64,000 nucleotides of DNA, from contig JABTUL010000001.1 of the NCBI GenBank assembly GCA_015075425.1, positions 372,001-436,000 of the forward strand, written 5' to 3'. Positions 17,832 through 27,177 of the stretch are shown here, piece after piece. The notes beneath the pieces were generated by a model. That model had not been told where the DNA came from. It made no database searches and saw nothing but the letters and a program-made list of their open reading frames with translations. Within the stretch, counting starts at the first letter, position 1. The number at the start of each line of letters is the position of its first letter. The stretch comes from Spirochaetales bacterium. GTDB lineage: Bacteria > Spirochaetota > Leptospiria > Leptospirales > Leptonemataceae. The position numbers and the translations under genes are program-made.

Positions 17832-19046
17832 TCAGGGCAAAACCTGAAACTCCGTACGTCGATTGCGGGCATTGGCCTCAGGTGTGTTTCCGGGGACCAG
17901 CGGCCGCCCCTCTCCGGCACCCTCGACCTGGAAGCGCTCCGTGTCCAGACCGCGTGCGGCAAGGTAATCACGTACTGCCTGGGCCCTCTTGAGTGAAAGA
18001 TTCAGGTTGTACTCCTGCCTGCCGCTCAAATCTGTATGGCCGATAATTTTTAGATTTATCTTATTGTTTTCTTTTAGGTAAGCTGTCAGATCATCAAGGA
18101 TTCCCGTGGACTCCGGCCTGATGCTGGCCTGATCGAAATCAAATTGTATGGCCTGAGTGGTAAAGCCCTTATTTTGAGAAAGGGGAGCGAATTGCTCTTC
18201 CAACCCATAGGTGTAGATATCAAAGCGTCCCTTTCCACCGGAACGATTGGAACACAGAAAAAGACGGTGATCGGCAATGGAAAAGTACATTTCATCTGCG
18301 TCGGTGTTGATGCCGGGAGCCAGAAGTTCCAGTTGTGAAAATTTCAGGCCCTCAAGGGATGCCCGGTACACATCCCAGCCCCTGCTCCCTTTGAGTCGGG
18401 CAGTAAAGAAGAAAGTTTGATCTTTTCCGGGAATGAGAGCATGAATTTGTTCTCCGGCAGAAATCGGCAGGGGAATTTCCTGCAATTTTCCGTAGCCCTG
18501 AGGAGTGAAGGTGGCAACCAGAAGTCGGGCCTGCCCGAATTCTCCAAAAGGCCAGCGCGAGAAAAAAAGACGTCCGGTGGAACGCTGGATCGTTGGCGAC
18601 CTTTCATGAGCCGGCGTATTCACACCACCAGGCACTTTCTCCGGGGTGCTCCAGGTATTTTCTTCCCGGTGTGACCAGTAAAGATCGAAGGACACTCTGA
18701 TCTGTCCTTTTTCATCAGCTGGCAACTCAAAGCTGCCGTCGCGATCCGAGGCAAAGAATATCGTTTTTCCGTCCGGGCTGATGAAAGGCGTTTCATCATT
18801 GAATGCGGAATTCAGGGGTGCGAGCGCCTCAGGCTCGGTCCAGTTTCCCTCTTTAAGATAGCTGATAAAAATATCCTGATAACGTCCTCCGCGGCGGGCG
18901 TTGAAAACAAGCGTCTTCCCGTCTGCTGTAACGGATGGAGCAAACTCGTCTTCCGCCGTATTCAGCACCGACAGGTTGCGCAGGGCAATGGGCTCGGCGG
19001 CCAGGGCCAGAACAAAAAAATGCAGGAACAGGTAACGCGAGAGCAT
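17832..19046 (-). CDS. OmpA-family protein with PD40 propeller repeats
   Basis: A 404-residue exported protein. A signal peptide (MLSRYLFLHFFVLALAA) precedes a WD40-like PD40 propeller, with repeated blocks such as SVTADGKTLVFNARR and FISPDGKTIFFASDR. The C-terminal OmpA domain (about 290-404) contains FDFDQASIRPES, IGHTDLSG and NARNRRTEF, the residues that bind peptidoglycan. It should tie an outer-membrane or periplasmic complex to the cell wall. It lies between an unknown helical protein and the SpoIIE gene on the same strand, with gaps of about 50-60 bases. The binding partner of the propeller is unknown. Confidence 0.88.
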   Translation of the reverse strand: MLSRYLFLHFFVLALAAEPIALRNLSVLNTAEDEFAPSVTADGKTLVFNARRGGRYQDIFISYLKEGNWTEPEALAPLNSAFNDETPFISPDGKTIFFASDRDGSFELPADEKGQIRVSFDLYWSHREENTWSTPEKVPGGVNTPAHERSPTIQRSTGRLFFSRWPFGEFGQARLLVATFTPQGYGKLQEIPLPISAGEQIHALIPGKDQTFFFTARLKGSRGWDVYRASLEGLKFSQLELLAPGINTDADEMYFSIADHRLFLCSNRSGGKGRFDIYTYGLEEQFAPLSQNKGFTTQAIQFDFDQASIRPESTGILDDLTAYLKENNKINLKIIGHTDLSGRQEYNLNLSLKRAQAVRDYLAARGLDTERFQVEGAGEGRPLVPGNTPEANARNRRTEFQVLP

Positions 19047-19104
19047 GCTACAGTGTCGGATGGATGGGAAAAAGGTTTAGCTGCCCGGACAGACCAATGG
19101 GCTT

Positions 19105-20010
19105 TTACACAAGCCCGGCCCGCTGTTCCTGGTAGGTGCGGAGCAAGCACATTTGCTGAAAGGTGAGCAAAAATTCCCGTCGGAGTTTATGGAAAAGGTA
19201 GTCACGGATTTCCGGGCGCATCTCCTGGCTTACCTCCAGAACGGCTGAAAGAAACAGGCGGCTACGGGCCAATCGGTACATAGAATCCAGTTTTCCTTGC
19301 GCAGATTTTTCAAAATCTTGCAGTTCAAGCACGATCCGCTTCTGGTCTAAAGGCAAGTGTTCAAAAACATCTTCTGATAGAAAGGGGCGGTAATCTTCCT
19401 TGATTTTTTGGTTCAAAAAGACTTCCGGGAGTCCAGTAAGCATTGTCGGCTTTTTCTGTATGAAGAGTGAAAAAGCAATTTCCTGCGCTGCAGAGTCCGC
19501 ATAGCACAGGACAACCTGGAGAACCAGCGGATTGCGGTCCAGCATCCGATCCAGGCAGGAGCGGAGCCTGGGCACAGCAAGAAGATTGAGATAAACAAAC
19601 CGATTGTTGGTTCGGCTCTGCCGGGCATAGATAAAATCGATGGCTGCCACGGGCGGCGAATCCAGTGACCCGGAAAGGTCAATTCCATCAAGGAGTTCGG
19701 AAAGCTGATCGAGCAGAGCGCCGGATTCAACCCGTGAAATCTCGCGAATCAACCGCATGCGTAACTCCTCTTCTACAATATAGAGTATTGCCGCATCTGA
19801 TATTTTTTCCAGAAGGGCCATTCTGCGCCGGTTGTCCAGGACATTCAGCAGAAATATGACAATCGAGGAGTGAACGCTGATGAATTCTTCAACATCCTGC
19901 TGTTCCAGAGAGATGAGCAGTCCGGCGGAACGCTTGATGTTGAGTAAGTTCATGCTCTGAAAGATCGATTCAACTTTCTCGCGGTTCACGGTTTCCGGCC
20001 GGGTATTCAT
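19105..20010 (-). CDS. conserved-looking helical protein, unknown function
   Basis: A 301-residue cytoplasmic protein, almost entirely alpha-helical by residue pattern, rich in Leu, Arg and Glu, with no signal peptide or membrane helix. Segments such as ALLEKISDAAILYIVEEEL and FEHLPLDQKRIVLELQDFEKS suggest helical repeats, vaguely like those of FliG, but I cannot assign a family. It starts five bases after the stop of the hydrazine-synthase-like lipoprotein gene, which makes co-translation likely, and precedes the OmpA/PD40 gene. A role in the same envelope-related operon is an inference only. Confidence 0.7.
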   Translation of the reverse strand: MNTRPETVNREKVESIFQSMNLLNIKRSAGLLISLEQQDVEEFISVHSSIVIFLLNVLDNRRRMALLEKISDAAILYIVEEELRMRLIREISRVESGALLDQLSELLDGIDLSGSLDSPPVAAIDFIYARQSRTNNRFVYLNLLAVPRLRSCLDRMLDRNPLVLQVVLCYADSAAQEIAFSLFIQKKPTMLTGLPEVFLNQKIKEDYRPFLSEDVFEHLPLDQKRIVLELQDFEKSAQGKLDSMYRLARSRLFLSAVLEVSQEMRPEIRDYLFHKLRREFLLTFQQMCLLRTYQEQRAGLV

Positions 20011-20015
20011 GAGTT

Positions 20016-22625
20016 TTATTGATTGTTCCGCCAGTATTCCAGCAGCGCCTGCAGCGCCTGGGGCTGGTTATCCGGCTTCTGTCCGCCGCTTTGATCAAAG
20101 CGATTCAAGCCGTGGCAGCCAGCGCAAACCCGCACTTCACCGGCCTTAAATGATACCCAGTTGCGTTCCCTCACAATTGGCGGGTAGGATAACGCACTGT
20201 TGCCCGCATCTTCCGGACCGACAAGCTGCCAGGTCATGGCCCGGTACGCCGGAACAAAAGCGGCAAAGGATCCATCAGGATAGATCTTTGCCATACTTTT
20301 TTCGCGTGCGGGAACTGATTCACCGAGTGTATTATAATCCTGCGCCGTGCTCACATGCAAAGGCACCGCCAGAATTCTGCGACCGGCCACGGCACCACCA
20401 TAACCGTACAGATTGAGCGATGGCTTGTAGGCGCGGATGCGGTCGCCCTGGAAGATTTCCAGATAGCTTACCGGAAGTATGGTCGCATCGCCGGGCAATC
20501 CAGGCACCACACTTTGAACTCCGTTCTGCCCTTCATGTACTACTTTGAGATTGTAAGGCTGTCCGCGGTCGCCACGGTCGCGTGACGTGACATCGCGTCC
20601 CACAATCAGGGCCAGATCACGACTGGCCATCCAGCTTTTCAAATCATCCATATCCAGGGAGGCAGGATCCAGTGTATTCTCGATGACTGTTTTTTCGATG
20701 TCGGGAACCGTGCCTGTTACGGCCGGTGGAACGTTGCGCTCTATAACTTCAACGGGATCCATTTCCCAGAGATTACCCTCAAAGCCCCGCAGCGCACCGC
20801 TGCCATCATACCACTGGACTTTTTTTTGAATCCCGGATGTTAGCGGTGCGCCGGCACGCCAGATGCTCCCCTGGGTAACCAGTTTCTTCAATCGCAAATC
20901 ATAACCATTGATTTCCAGCTTCGTTACTCCGTTCACGGCCGGTTGGAACTTTTGATCACAACCTTTATCATCAATATCAAAGCTGAAGTCCGAAGGAGAA
21001 GGGTAGGGCGTATTGACGGCGATCATCTCGGAAGAGGAGAGGCGCAGCGGGTGACGAAATCCACCATCAGGCCCAAAATCAGTCAGACCGCCGCTGGAGG
21101 TCCTGTTTTCCAGAGCCATATCATCGGGATTCACATCCGGCGCTGCTTGAAAGCAAACGATGTTTCCGGTGGCCGCTTTACGAAATTCCAGGCTGTACAC
21201 TCCGCAAAAAAGACCGGTCGTTCTGTCTTCGCGTACCTGAAAAAGGCCGGCAGACCCGGCCATGAAATGTTTGTTTGCTATAGAACTCAAAAAAGGATGA
21301 TTTTCTTCCAGATATAGCTTGGGGTCAACAATAACAGCGTGGTTAAACGATCCGCCCCATTCATGGCGCCCGATGTGATTGAGCGTTTCCTCCTCCGAAC
21401 CATCCTGGTTGACCATCCACGGATAGAAATGATTGAAGTCGTACTGGCGGATCACCCGGCCCTGAACATCCAGATATTCGTTTTTTCTTTTTTGAAAGGC
21501 AGTCAGAATCTGTTCAGCGGTGTTTGCCCCGGCCAGAGGGTACGCAGAATCAAAATCGCCCCGCGATTGTTCCGGAAAAAAATCGTCGCCGTACTCCAGG
21601 TATTTGGGATCCGTGGGAGGCATTTTCTGGAAAGGCCCCTGGTTTCCGGCCACCAGTGTTGCGGTCGTCGATTCATCCGAGTAGTTGACTCCGCCGCCCG
21701 GTGTGCCTCCCGATTGACCAAAACCATCGACGCGCAAATGGTCCCATTTGGTGAAGACAATGCGACCGTACGAATCCACGAACGGGTCAAAAGCTCCACT
21801 GGGAGAATCTTGAATCATGCGCGGATTGTTTGGACCGGCAGCCTGCAAAGGATCAAGCCTCCAGATCCCTCCGACGGTGGGTGCGCGTTCATACTCGTCG
21901 AGTAGCGGTGCCAGATGGGCTGCCTGACCGCGGGGCGCATCGGATATGAAAAGAATTTTATCGTCTGAAGAGTAGAACGGCGCTATATTATTGAAACTTT
22001 CAGGCTGACCCTGTACTTTCACGATCTGGGGCGTCTCCTCCGGTCCGAATCCGCTAATTTCATAAATCTGCCAGCGAAAGGCAGGGTCGGCAGAATTGAA
22101 GGGATCCACCGGCGAGCCGATTACCATGGAGAAGAGGGCTTTCTTTCCGTTCCAGTGCACTGCAGGCTGGCGCACGGCGATGGGTGAAGTGGCCTGTCCT
22201 GGCAATCCAGCCTGGAGAATGGCGGCTGAACCCAGCCCGGCCGCCAGGGTAAGATTGCGGAGCCCGTCCGGGTAAAGCGCAGCATCGTAGGTTCCCCTGG
22301 CATATTTTATGTAGAGATCACCACCGCGGGGAGCCGATTTGGCCGTGGCTTTTTGATTGAGAAAGGCCTCCGTGACTGCATCCATGGTGGCGCACACGGG
22401 CACCTGCGTTACAAAAAGGATACTTTTTTGTAAATCGGCTGTACTCTGGCCCGACGATCCTCCGCTACCTCCCGCAGAACCAAGGAGCAGTAACAACCAG
22501 GGCAGCAGATTGGCCCCTTTGCGCCCGGAGAACAAATGACTGAACTCCGACAGAGGCCATACGGAGCATCCGTTACAGAAAAGGAGCAAAACAGTACAGA
22601 GAAGGACCAAAAACCGACGACGCAT
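20016..22625 (-). CDS. large lipoprotein, hydrazine-synthase-alpha-like with one haem c site
   Basis: An 869-residue lipoprotein (lipobox ending FCNGC). The body resembles the middle domain of hydrazine synthase alpha, a family also widespread in bacteria that make no hydrazine. Propeller-like stretches (APFYSSDDKILFISD, SYGRIVFTKWDH) are followed by a region with IYPDGSFAAFVPA and WVSFKAGEVRVCAGCHG near the C-terminus. CAGCH is a c-type haem attachment site; it is the only CxxCH seen. A periplasmic or outer-membrane redox or binding role is likely, but the substrate is unknown. It appears to be the first gene of the minus-strand run 22625-16233. Confidence 0.75.
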   Translation of the reverse strand: MRRRFLVLLCTVLLLFCNGCSVWPLSEFSHLFSGRKGANLLPWLLLLLGSAGGSGGSSGQSTADLQKSILFVTQVPVCATMDAVTEAFLNQKATAKSAPRGGDLYIKYARGTYDAALYPDGLRNLTLAAGLGSAAILQAGLPGQATSPIAVRQPAVHWNGKKALFSMVIGSPVDPFNSADPAFRWQIYEISGFGPEETPQIVKVQGQPESFNNIAPFYSSDDKILFISDAPRGQAAHLAPLLDEYERAPTVGGIWRLDPLQAAGPNNPRMIQDSPSGAFDPFVDSYGRIVFTKWDHLRVDGFGQSGGTPGGGVNYSDESTTATLVAGNQGPFQKMPPTDPKYLEYGDDFFPEQSRGDFDSAYPLAGANTAEQILTAFQKRKNEYLDVQGRVIRQYDFNHFYPWMVNQDGSEEETLNHIGRHEWGGSFNHAVIVDPKLYLEENHPFLSSIANKHFMAGSAGLFQVREDRTTGLFCGVYSLEFRKAATGNIVCFQAAPDVNPDDMALENRTSSGGLTDFGPDGGFRHPLRLSSSEMIAVNTPYPSPSDFSFDIDDKGCDQKFQPAVNGVTKLEINGYDLRLKKLVTQGSIWRAGAPLTSGIQKKVQWYDGSGALRGFEGNLWEMDPVEVIERNVPPAVTGTVPDIEKTVIENTLDPASLDMDDLKSWMASRDLALIVGRDVTSRDRGDRGQPYNLKVVHEGQNGVQSVVPGLPGDATILPVSYLEIFQGDRIRAYKPSLNLYGYGGAVAGRRILAVPLHVSTAQDYNTLGESVPAREKSMAKIYPDGSFAAFVPAYRAMTWQLVGPEDAGNSALSYPPIVRERNWVSFKAGEVRVCAGCHGLNRFDQSGGQKPDNQPQALQALLEYWRNNQ

Positions 22626-22814
22626 GCTTCCATTAGTCCGGAGTAGACCCTCTACAGACAGCGGGTCGCGAAAAAATGGCGATTTAAAGGGGAAAGTGGA
22701 TCCCTGGTGCCGGCTGACGGGAAATGCCGCCTGTTTTCGGCCGCTTCAGGGTATCCAGGTTAGAATTTTGTCTGGACTTTTGATAGCAGAAGCTGAGCCT
22801 GCACGAACTCCTGT

Positions 22815-24221
22815 ATGACGGGCCCACAAAAAATTGAGGTGCTCTGCAATGCTGCGGGGAAGCGCTTCCTTCCGCTCATTGTACTTTTGCCGGTGCTGGG
22901 AATATTCCCCCAGGCGGCAGAAGCACCCAGTAATGGGCAGTACAGCGAAAATGAAAAATGTAGATATGCGTTCGAGAGGAATCTAATTCCGGATGCCCAC
23001 AAGGTATGCCAGAAGGCGCATGAAAAAAATCCGGCCGATCCAAATATAAATCTTTATTTAACAATTTTGCATTGGTACGGACAGGATCATGCATCAGCTT
23101 TTGCACAGCTTAACGGTGCAATCAAAAAAATGTCGGCAAAGCCCTTGCAGACTTATTCGCATTTTAGAGAAGCCCTGCAGTCCTGGAAAAAAGCGGATCG
23201 TTCGCGTGCTATAGAGTTTTTGACGCAGGCTGTTCAGATCGACCCGAGTATACCATATTTATTCTTCATGCGCGGTCATCTGTATCAACTGCAATATCAA
23301 GAAGAAATCCTGAATAAAGATTCTATAAAGGAAAATAAAGAGCGGGACTCAATAGTGCACCGCAAAGCTCTCGAAGATTTTGACAGAGCCATATTGGGTA
23401 ATGAAAACTTTCTGCCGGCCTATTTATACCGGGCACAGATGCGCATCGCTGTAGGAGATTACACAGGTGCCCTTGCTGACGCGGAAAGACTGACCAGAAG
23501 CGATCCCAACTGGCACGAAGCTTTGTTCATTCAGGGAGTAAGCATGAATCAACTGAAACCACGTAGCGGCTGCCAGCTTCTGATGCGGAGCAGGGCTCTG
23601 GGGCATGGTCTGTCAGGAATTAGATATATGGAAGATTGCGCCAGGTTTAATCCGCCTCCACTGGCAGAACAGGTCCGTGGCATAGCGTACACTCCCATGC
23701 AAACTGTTTGTATGGATGCCTGGCTCTGCATGACTTTGCCCGGAAACTGGAATTATCGCCGTGAGGAAAAGGCCGCAGAAAAGAAGATCACATTCAGGGC
23801 TCTGCAGATGGCACCGGGGCTGGTTCATGTTGTGTCCGTTGATATCTATCAGGAAAATACTGAAACTTTTGATTCTTTTTTCGAGAAAGTACGAAAGACA
23901 GATTTTTTGAAGGGAGAAACCAGGGATGCCGCTGCGTTCATTCCGGCTAACCTCAGCAACGTCTCCCGCAGCGCCTATGTCACGGGCAAGCATCCTGAAC
24001 TATCCGGGAATGCGGGGGTGTTTCTGGCTGCCGTAAAGGATCGTCCGGCATTCATTAAAATTTCAATATTTAGAGAGCTGATAAAAACGCCCCAGGATGT
24101 TGAGTTTCCGGCGATGGAAGCGCTGTTCATTCTTATGTATGAAAAATTCATATTGGATTCGATCTTTGTTCTGCCAGAAATTCACTCCCAAATATTGAGA
24201 GAACGATCGACTGGTCTCTGA
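22815..24221 (+). CDS. exported TPR-repeat protein
   Basis: A 468-residue protein with a signal-like hydrophobic segment at about residues 16-36 (RFLPLIVLLPVLGIFPQAAEA). TPR-like helical pairs follow (about 45-260; for example FLPAYLYRAQMRIAVGDYTGALADAERL), then a mixed C-terminal domain (about 285-450) of unknown type. Conserved-looking Cys pairs occur in both parts. TPR domains assemble protein complexes; its partners are unknown. It is divergent from the haem lipoprotein gene, with about 190 bases between their starts, and its 3' end borders the restriction enzyme remnant. Confidence 0.75.
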   Translation: MTGPQKIEVLCNAAGKRFLPLIVLLPVLGIFPQAAEAPSNGQYSENEKCRYAFERNLIPDAHKVCQKAHEKNPADPNINLYLTILHWYGQDHASAFAQLNGAIKKMSAKPLQTYSHFREALQSWKKADRSRAIEFLTQAVQIDPSIPYLFFMRGHLYQLQYQEEILNKDSIKENKERDSIVHRKALEDFDRAILGNENFLPAYLYRAQMRIAVGDYTGALADAERLTRSDPNWHEALFIQGVSMNQLKPRSGCQLLMRSRALGHGLSGIRYMEDCARFNPPPLAEQVRGIAYTPMQTVCMDAWLCMTLPGNWNYRREEKAAEKKITFRALQMAPGLVHVVSVDIYQENTETFDSFFEKVRKTDFLKGETRDAAAFIPANLSNVSRSAYVTGKHPELSGNAGVFLAAVKDRPAFIKISIFRELIKTPQDVEFPAMEALFILMYEKFILDSIFVLPEIHSQILRERSTGL

Positions 24222-24249
24222 AAGCGAATCGATAAATCGTCTTTAGTGA

Positions 24250-24571
24250 TTCGCCGAGGCAGCCGAAAAAGTTTACATGATGATGAAGGAATTGGAAGCG
24301 GCAATCAGTAAGATTGACAAAGACATGGTAGAAGCATGGGTCAAGGATTTGGTGGTGAACAAGACGTTCATTGGTTTTCGTTTTCAAGAGTGTTCTCAAG
24401 AAGATCGCAGCGCGAACTGGAAAAAAATATCGGGCATCAACAGCTGAAGAAGAGTCCAAAGGAATTGACGGATACATTGGCGGACAGCCAGTCTCCGTGA
24501 AGCCCGCAACGTACATGGTGAAGCAAATGCTTCCACTGGAATACGACCACGCGACTCTTGGAATTGCTTGA
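24250..24571 (+). pseudogene. remnant of an MjaI-like restriction endonuclease, frameshifted
   Basis: Two frames together read like part of an MjaI-type type II restriction enzyme. From 24250 to about 24390 the first frame gives EAAEKVYMMMKELEAA and WVKDLVVNKTFIGFRFQE. From about 24392 the frame shifts and gives VLKKIAARTGKKYRAS, EEESKGIDGYIGG and PVSVKPATY, which holds the presumed catalytic D...SVK motif. The shift fits loss of two bases or gain of one near 24391. A TGA just before 24250 cuts off the N-terminus, and the C-terminus is lost after 24571. No methyltransferase partner is nearby. Of the 427 bases between flanking genes (24222-24648), the rest shows only a short inverted repeat at 24224-24254. 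Confidence 0.6.
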
Positions 24572-24648
24572 ACAAGGCGACTGATCTTTCTACAGAATCA
24601 GCCGTCATACTTCACGCTGCAACCATAGGGCTTTGCGACTTCGAAGTG

Positions 24649-25359
24649 TCAGATGCTTTTGAAGAGGAACAGGGCTTCGATCCGGGGCTTCAGTGTCAGT
24701 GCATCGTTTAGTGGTAGCGCATCAGGCTGCGGAAGGGCTGTATTGTTATTGAGATGCAGTCGAAAAATCAATGCTGTGCTGGAATAAGTAATCCGGTCCA
24801 CTTTGATTTCAGGAGGCGCCTGCGGCAATGGCAAATGGCGCAGTGTCTCCTCTATGGCCTTGCGATCGGCGCGAGCATCGGGACTATCTCGAAACGTTGT
24901 CGCACTGCCACGCGGTAGATCCACCCTGAAGCGAGCTTCGCCTGGAATGCATTCAATTTTACAGACCAGATATTCCACTTCGAGGTGGCCCGGATTTTTT
25001 GTACCCGGCGGGAGGCGCAAACGCAGAGGTAACAGCACCTTTTTGTGGTAAACGAAGTTGGTGATGCCGGCCACCGTATAGCGTTCCGGGGCTGGCCATT
25101 CGATCTTTTCCAGAATAAGCGTGTCCGTAGTAAAACGCGGAGCCATGCCTGACTCTCCCGGATTGACCCAGTAAATATGCCAGTCCGGTTCCATCGCGAA
25201 GTGGACGGCGAGGGTCAGTTCAGAGCCTTCTGCGACAGTGGCATAGGGGTTGAGCAGGCGCACCAGCGTATGGGGTCCCGCTACAGGATCGCCGATGCCC
25301 GGGCTGAGTGCCGTGATCAGGCCCGCTGCCAGGAACGTCAAAAATCGATTCTGGAGCAT
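24649..25359 (-). CDS. DsbD-like N-terminal domain protein, apparently truncated
   Basis: A 236-residue exported protein. It has a signal peptide (MLQNRFLTFLAAGLITALSPG) and then a periplasmic domain like that at the start of DsbD/ScsB thiol:disulphide interchange proteins, with PDWHIYWVNPGESGMAPRF and EYLVCKIECIPGEA; the two Cys of the latter could be redox-active. Full-length relatives continue with eight membrane helices and a thioredoxin-like domain; here the frame ends at about the expected boundary. The lost part borders the restriction-enzyme remnant, so a deletion or insertion may have cut the gene. ATG 25359 is chosen over the ORF start at 25398 because it gives a normal signal peptide. 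Confidence 0.6.
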   Translation of the reverse strand: MLQNRFLTFLAAGLITALSPGIGDPVAGPHTLVRLLNPYATVAEGSELTLAVHFAMEPDWHIYWVNPGESGMAPRFTTDTLILEKIEWPAPERYTVAGITNFVYHKKVLLPLRLRLPPGTKNPGHLEVEYLVCKIECIPGEARFRVDLPRGSATTFRDSPDARADRKAIEETLRHLPLPQAPPEIKVDRITYSSTALIFRLHLNNNTALPQPDALPLNDALTLKPRIEALFLFKSI

Positions 25360-25412
25360 ACAGCAAGATAGTGGTCCAATGCCGGGATTGTAAAGCACGG
25401 AAATTCAGCCTG

Positions 25413-26561
25413 CTACAGATTCTCTACGGAACCGTAGGTCTGCATCGTATCGCGGAAGCTACTATTGACGGCTCGCAGGTAATCCTCGCTCACGGCAAAG
25501 GGCGCGACACGAGCTTCATCGATAACCCCGTCCAGGGGTCTTGAGCCATCAGGATGCCGGCCCACAACAATGCTCCGTGCGTCCTGGTCAAGCGTGCCCG
25601 TAAAGGCAGTTGATTCAACGAGCGTCCCATTCAAATAAATCTTTCCCGTGGTGCCATCATACGTAGAAACAACATGATACCAGTTACCGGTGGACAGTGG
25701 CCCGGTAACGTCTGTATCCACTATGGCGGTCGTGGTTCCGCCGGTGCGAATCCGCGAGCGCAGATAGTGAGGGCCGCCGCCAAAAGTGGACAGGGCCCAG
25801 GTGTGGTCGGCGTCACTGACAAAAGAGGTAGCCTTGGTTAAAAGTCGTCCGTCGCTTACAGTAAAGCTATTGAATTTCAGGAACAATTCCATGGTGAGCC
25901 CATCATTGCCTGGACCGACAGGAGGGACATTCCAGTTTCCCAGCTGGACTTCATGATTGGAAAACACAGGAGCCGGGCCTTCGCTGAAGCCCTCACCGTT
26001 GGATCTGTTTGCCACCGTTACGGCGGTGGACGGATGGGAGCCAGTGGAGTCGCCATAGGTGCCGGTTTCCTCTGTAAAATGGTACACGGCCGTGTAATCG
26101 GACCAGACCGTAGCAGCATCCTCAGCCGCGGCCGCATTCGGGTTGTTGAAATACAAATAAATAAAATCGGAAGTACTGTTGGCGGCAATCTGTGGCACCC
26201 GGACTTGCAGCTCTGCCTTCTGCTGGGCCGCATCAAACCAGACCAGTTCATGAGAGAGGAGGGTGGTTGCGTCAGAACCGTAAAAGCGGATGTCGGCGCC
26301 CGTGCTCTGCAGATCGTCAAAATCAAGACGGGCCGAGTTTAAGCGAATCGTGGCCGGAAAGTCCGTCAATTGACCCCGACCGGAGTTGTCGAAAGTAATG
26401 GCCATTCTGTTTTTCCAGCCGCTATTTGTGGTTCCAGCGGCCGCACCGGAGGGACCCACCAGTAAAAGGCCCAGGTAGGCCCCGCTACCCATATCCCGAC
26501 AGGCTCCCACGGAGAGACAAAGGATTCCGAATAGAAACAGTCGCGGCACAGGCTCAAGCAT
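25413..26561 (-). CDS. DUF2341 / LamG-domain lipoprotein
   Basis: A 382-residue lipoprotein with lipobox SVGAC near residue 21. The mature part has a DUF2341-like domain (about 50-150, including WKNRMAITFDNS and YLYFNNPNAAAAED) and a LamG/concanavalin A-like jelly roll (about 190-370, including NWYHVVSTYDGTTGKIYLNG and DGVIDEARV). Such domains bind glycans or proteins at the cell surface. It lies 53 bases upstream of the DsbD-like gene on the same strand and is divergent from the sigma factor gene. Confidence 0.85.
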   Translation of the reverse strand: MLEPVPRLFLFGILCLSVGACRDMGSGAYLGLLLVGPSGAAAGTTNSGWKNRMAITFDNSGRGQLTDFPATIRLNSARLDFDDLQSTGADIRFYGSDATTLLSHELVWFDAAQQKAELQVRVPQIAANSTSDFIYLYFNNPNAAAAEDAATVWSDYTAVYHFTEETGTYGDSTGSHPSTAVTVANRSNGEGFSEGPAPVFSNHEVQLGNWNVPPVGPGNDGLTMELFLKFNSFTVSDGRLLTKATSFVSDADHTWALSTFGGGPHYLRSRIRTGGTTTAIVDTDVTGPLSTGNWYHVVSTYDGTTGKIYLNGTLVESTAFTGTLDQDARSIVVGRHPDGSRPLDGVIDEARVAPFAVSEDYLRAVNSSFRDTMQTYGSVENL

Positions 26562-26652
26562 ACCGTAACCGGTTCACAAAGGACAACAGCTTGACCCGTC
26601 CCTTGCTTGTTCGACTGTGCCCCATAGTTTGAAGTAGTCCTGCCACGGAAAA

Positions 26653-27177
26653 ATGCGACACAATTTGGATCCGGACCAACTGATTTTTTTGCGGCCTCTG
26701 GTGGTCCGCTACATTGCGCGAAAGTGCGGATCACAGAGTCAGGCAGAAGACATAACTCAGGAAGCTCTGGAAAATGCCCTGCGCTACGCCCATACATTCG
26801 ATCCACAAAAAGCGAGCGCTGCCGCCTGGCTTTGCACTATAGCCCGGAACATCTGGGTGCGGCGCTATGCCCGGGATGCCCGGCAGGGAATAACTGTGGA
26901 CGCCACGGCAGAACTGACCCAGATTGCGGCTTCGGGAGACGATCCTGGTATGGTTCTGGAAAAGAGCGAGCTCATTCAGACTCTCAGTCAGGCCTTGCTT
27001 TCCCTGCCGGAACCGGAACGAACCATAATTCGACTCAAATATTTTGAGAAAAAGAAACTTTCTGAAATTGCTGTGTCCGTTGACCTGTCAGAGCGGACTA
27101 TAACCAGAAAAGTGACAAAAGCTTACGAAATGCTCCGGAAGGTTCTGGAGGGTGCAGGATGGTACGATGAAACGTAA
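26653..27177 (+). CDS. ECF-type RNA polymerase sigma factor
   Basis: A 174-residue sigma-70 family protein with only regions 2 and 4. Region 2 (about 10-75) contains AEDITQEALENAL and ends with AAWLCTIARNIWVRRYAR. Region 4 (about 109-165) contains LPEPERTIIRLKYFEKKKLSEIA, followed by a helix-turn-helix (DLSERTITRKVTKAYEMLRK) that would read the -35 element. It begins the plus-strand cluster, and its last 11 bases overlap the next gene, a FecR-like membrane regulator that is the likely anti-sigma factor. The 91-base upstream gap shows no promoter I can assign. Confidence 0.9.
   Translation: MRHNLDPDQLIFLRPLVVRYIARKCGSQSQAEDITQEALENALRYAHTFDPQKASAAAWLCTIARNIWVRRYARDARQGITVDATAELTQIAASGDDPGMVLEKSELIQTLSQALLSLPEPERTIIRLKYFEKKKLSEIAVSVDLSERTITRKVTKAYEMLRKVLEGAGWYDET

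Noticed and set aside
24148-24608. Two minus-strand ORFs (122 and 70 codons) across the restriction-enzyme remnant
   Set aside because: No similarity or ribosome site; the plus-strand frames carry the conserved motifs.
26593-26640. Possible sigma-70 promoter (TTGACC) upstream of the ECF sigma gene
   Set aside because: No acceptable -10 hexamer at 16-18 bases spacing.
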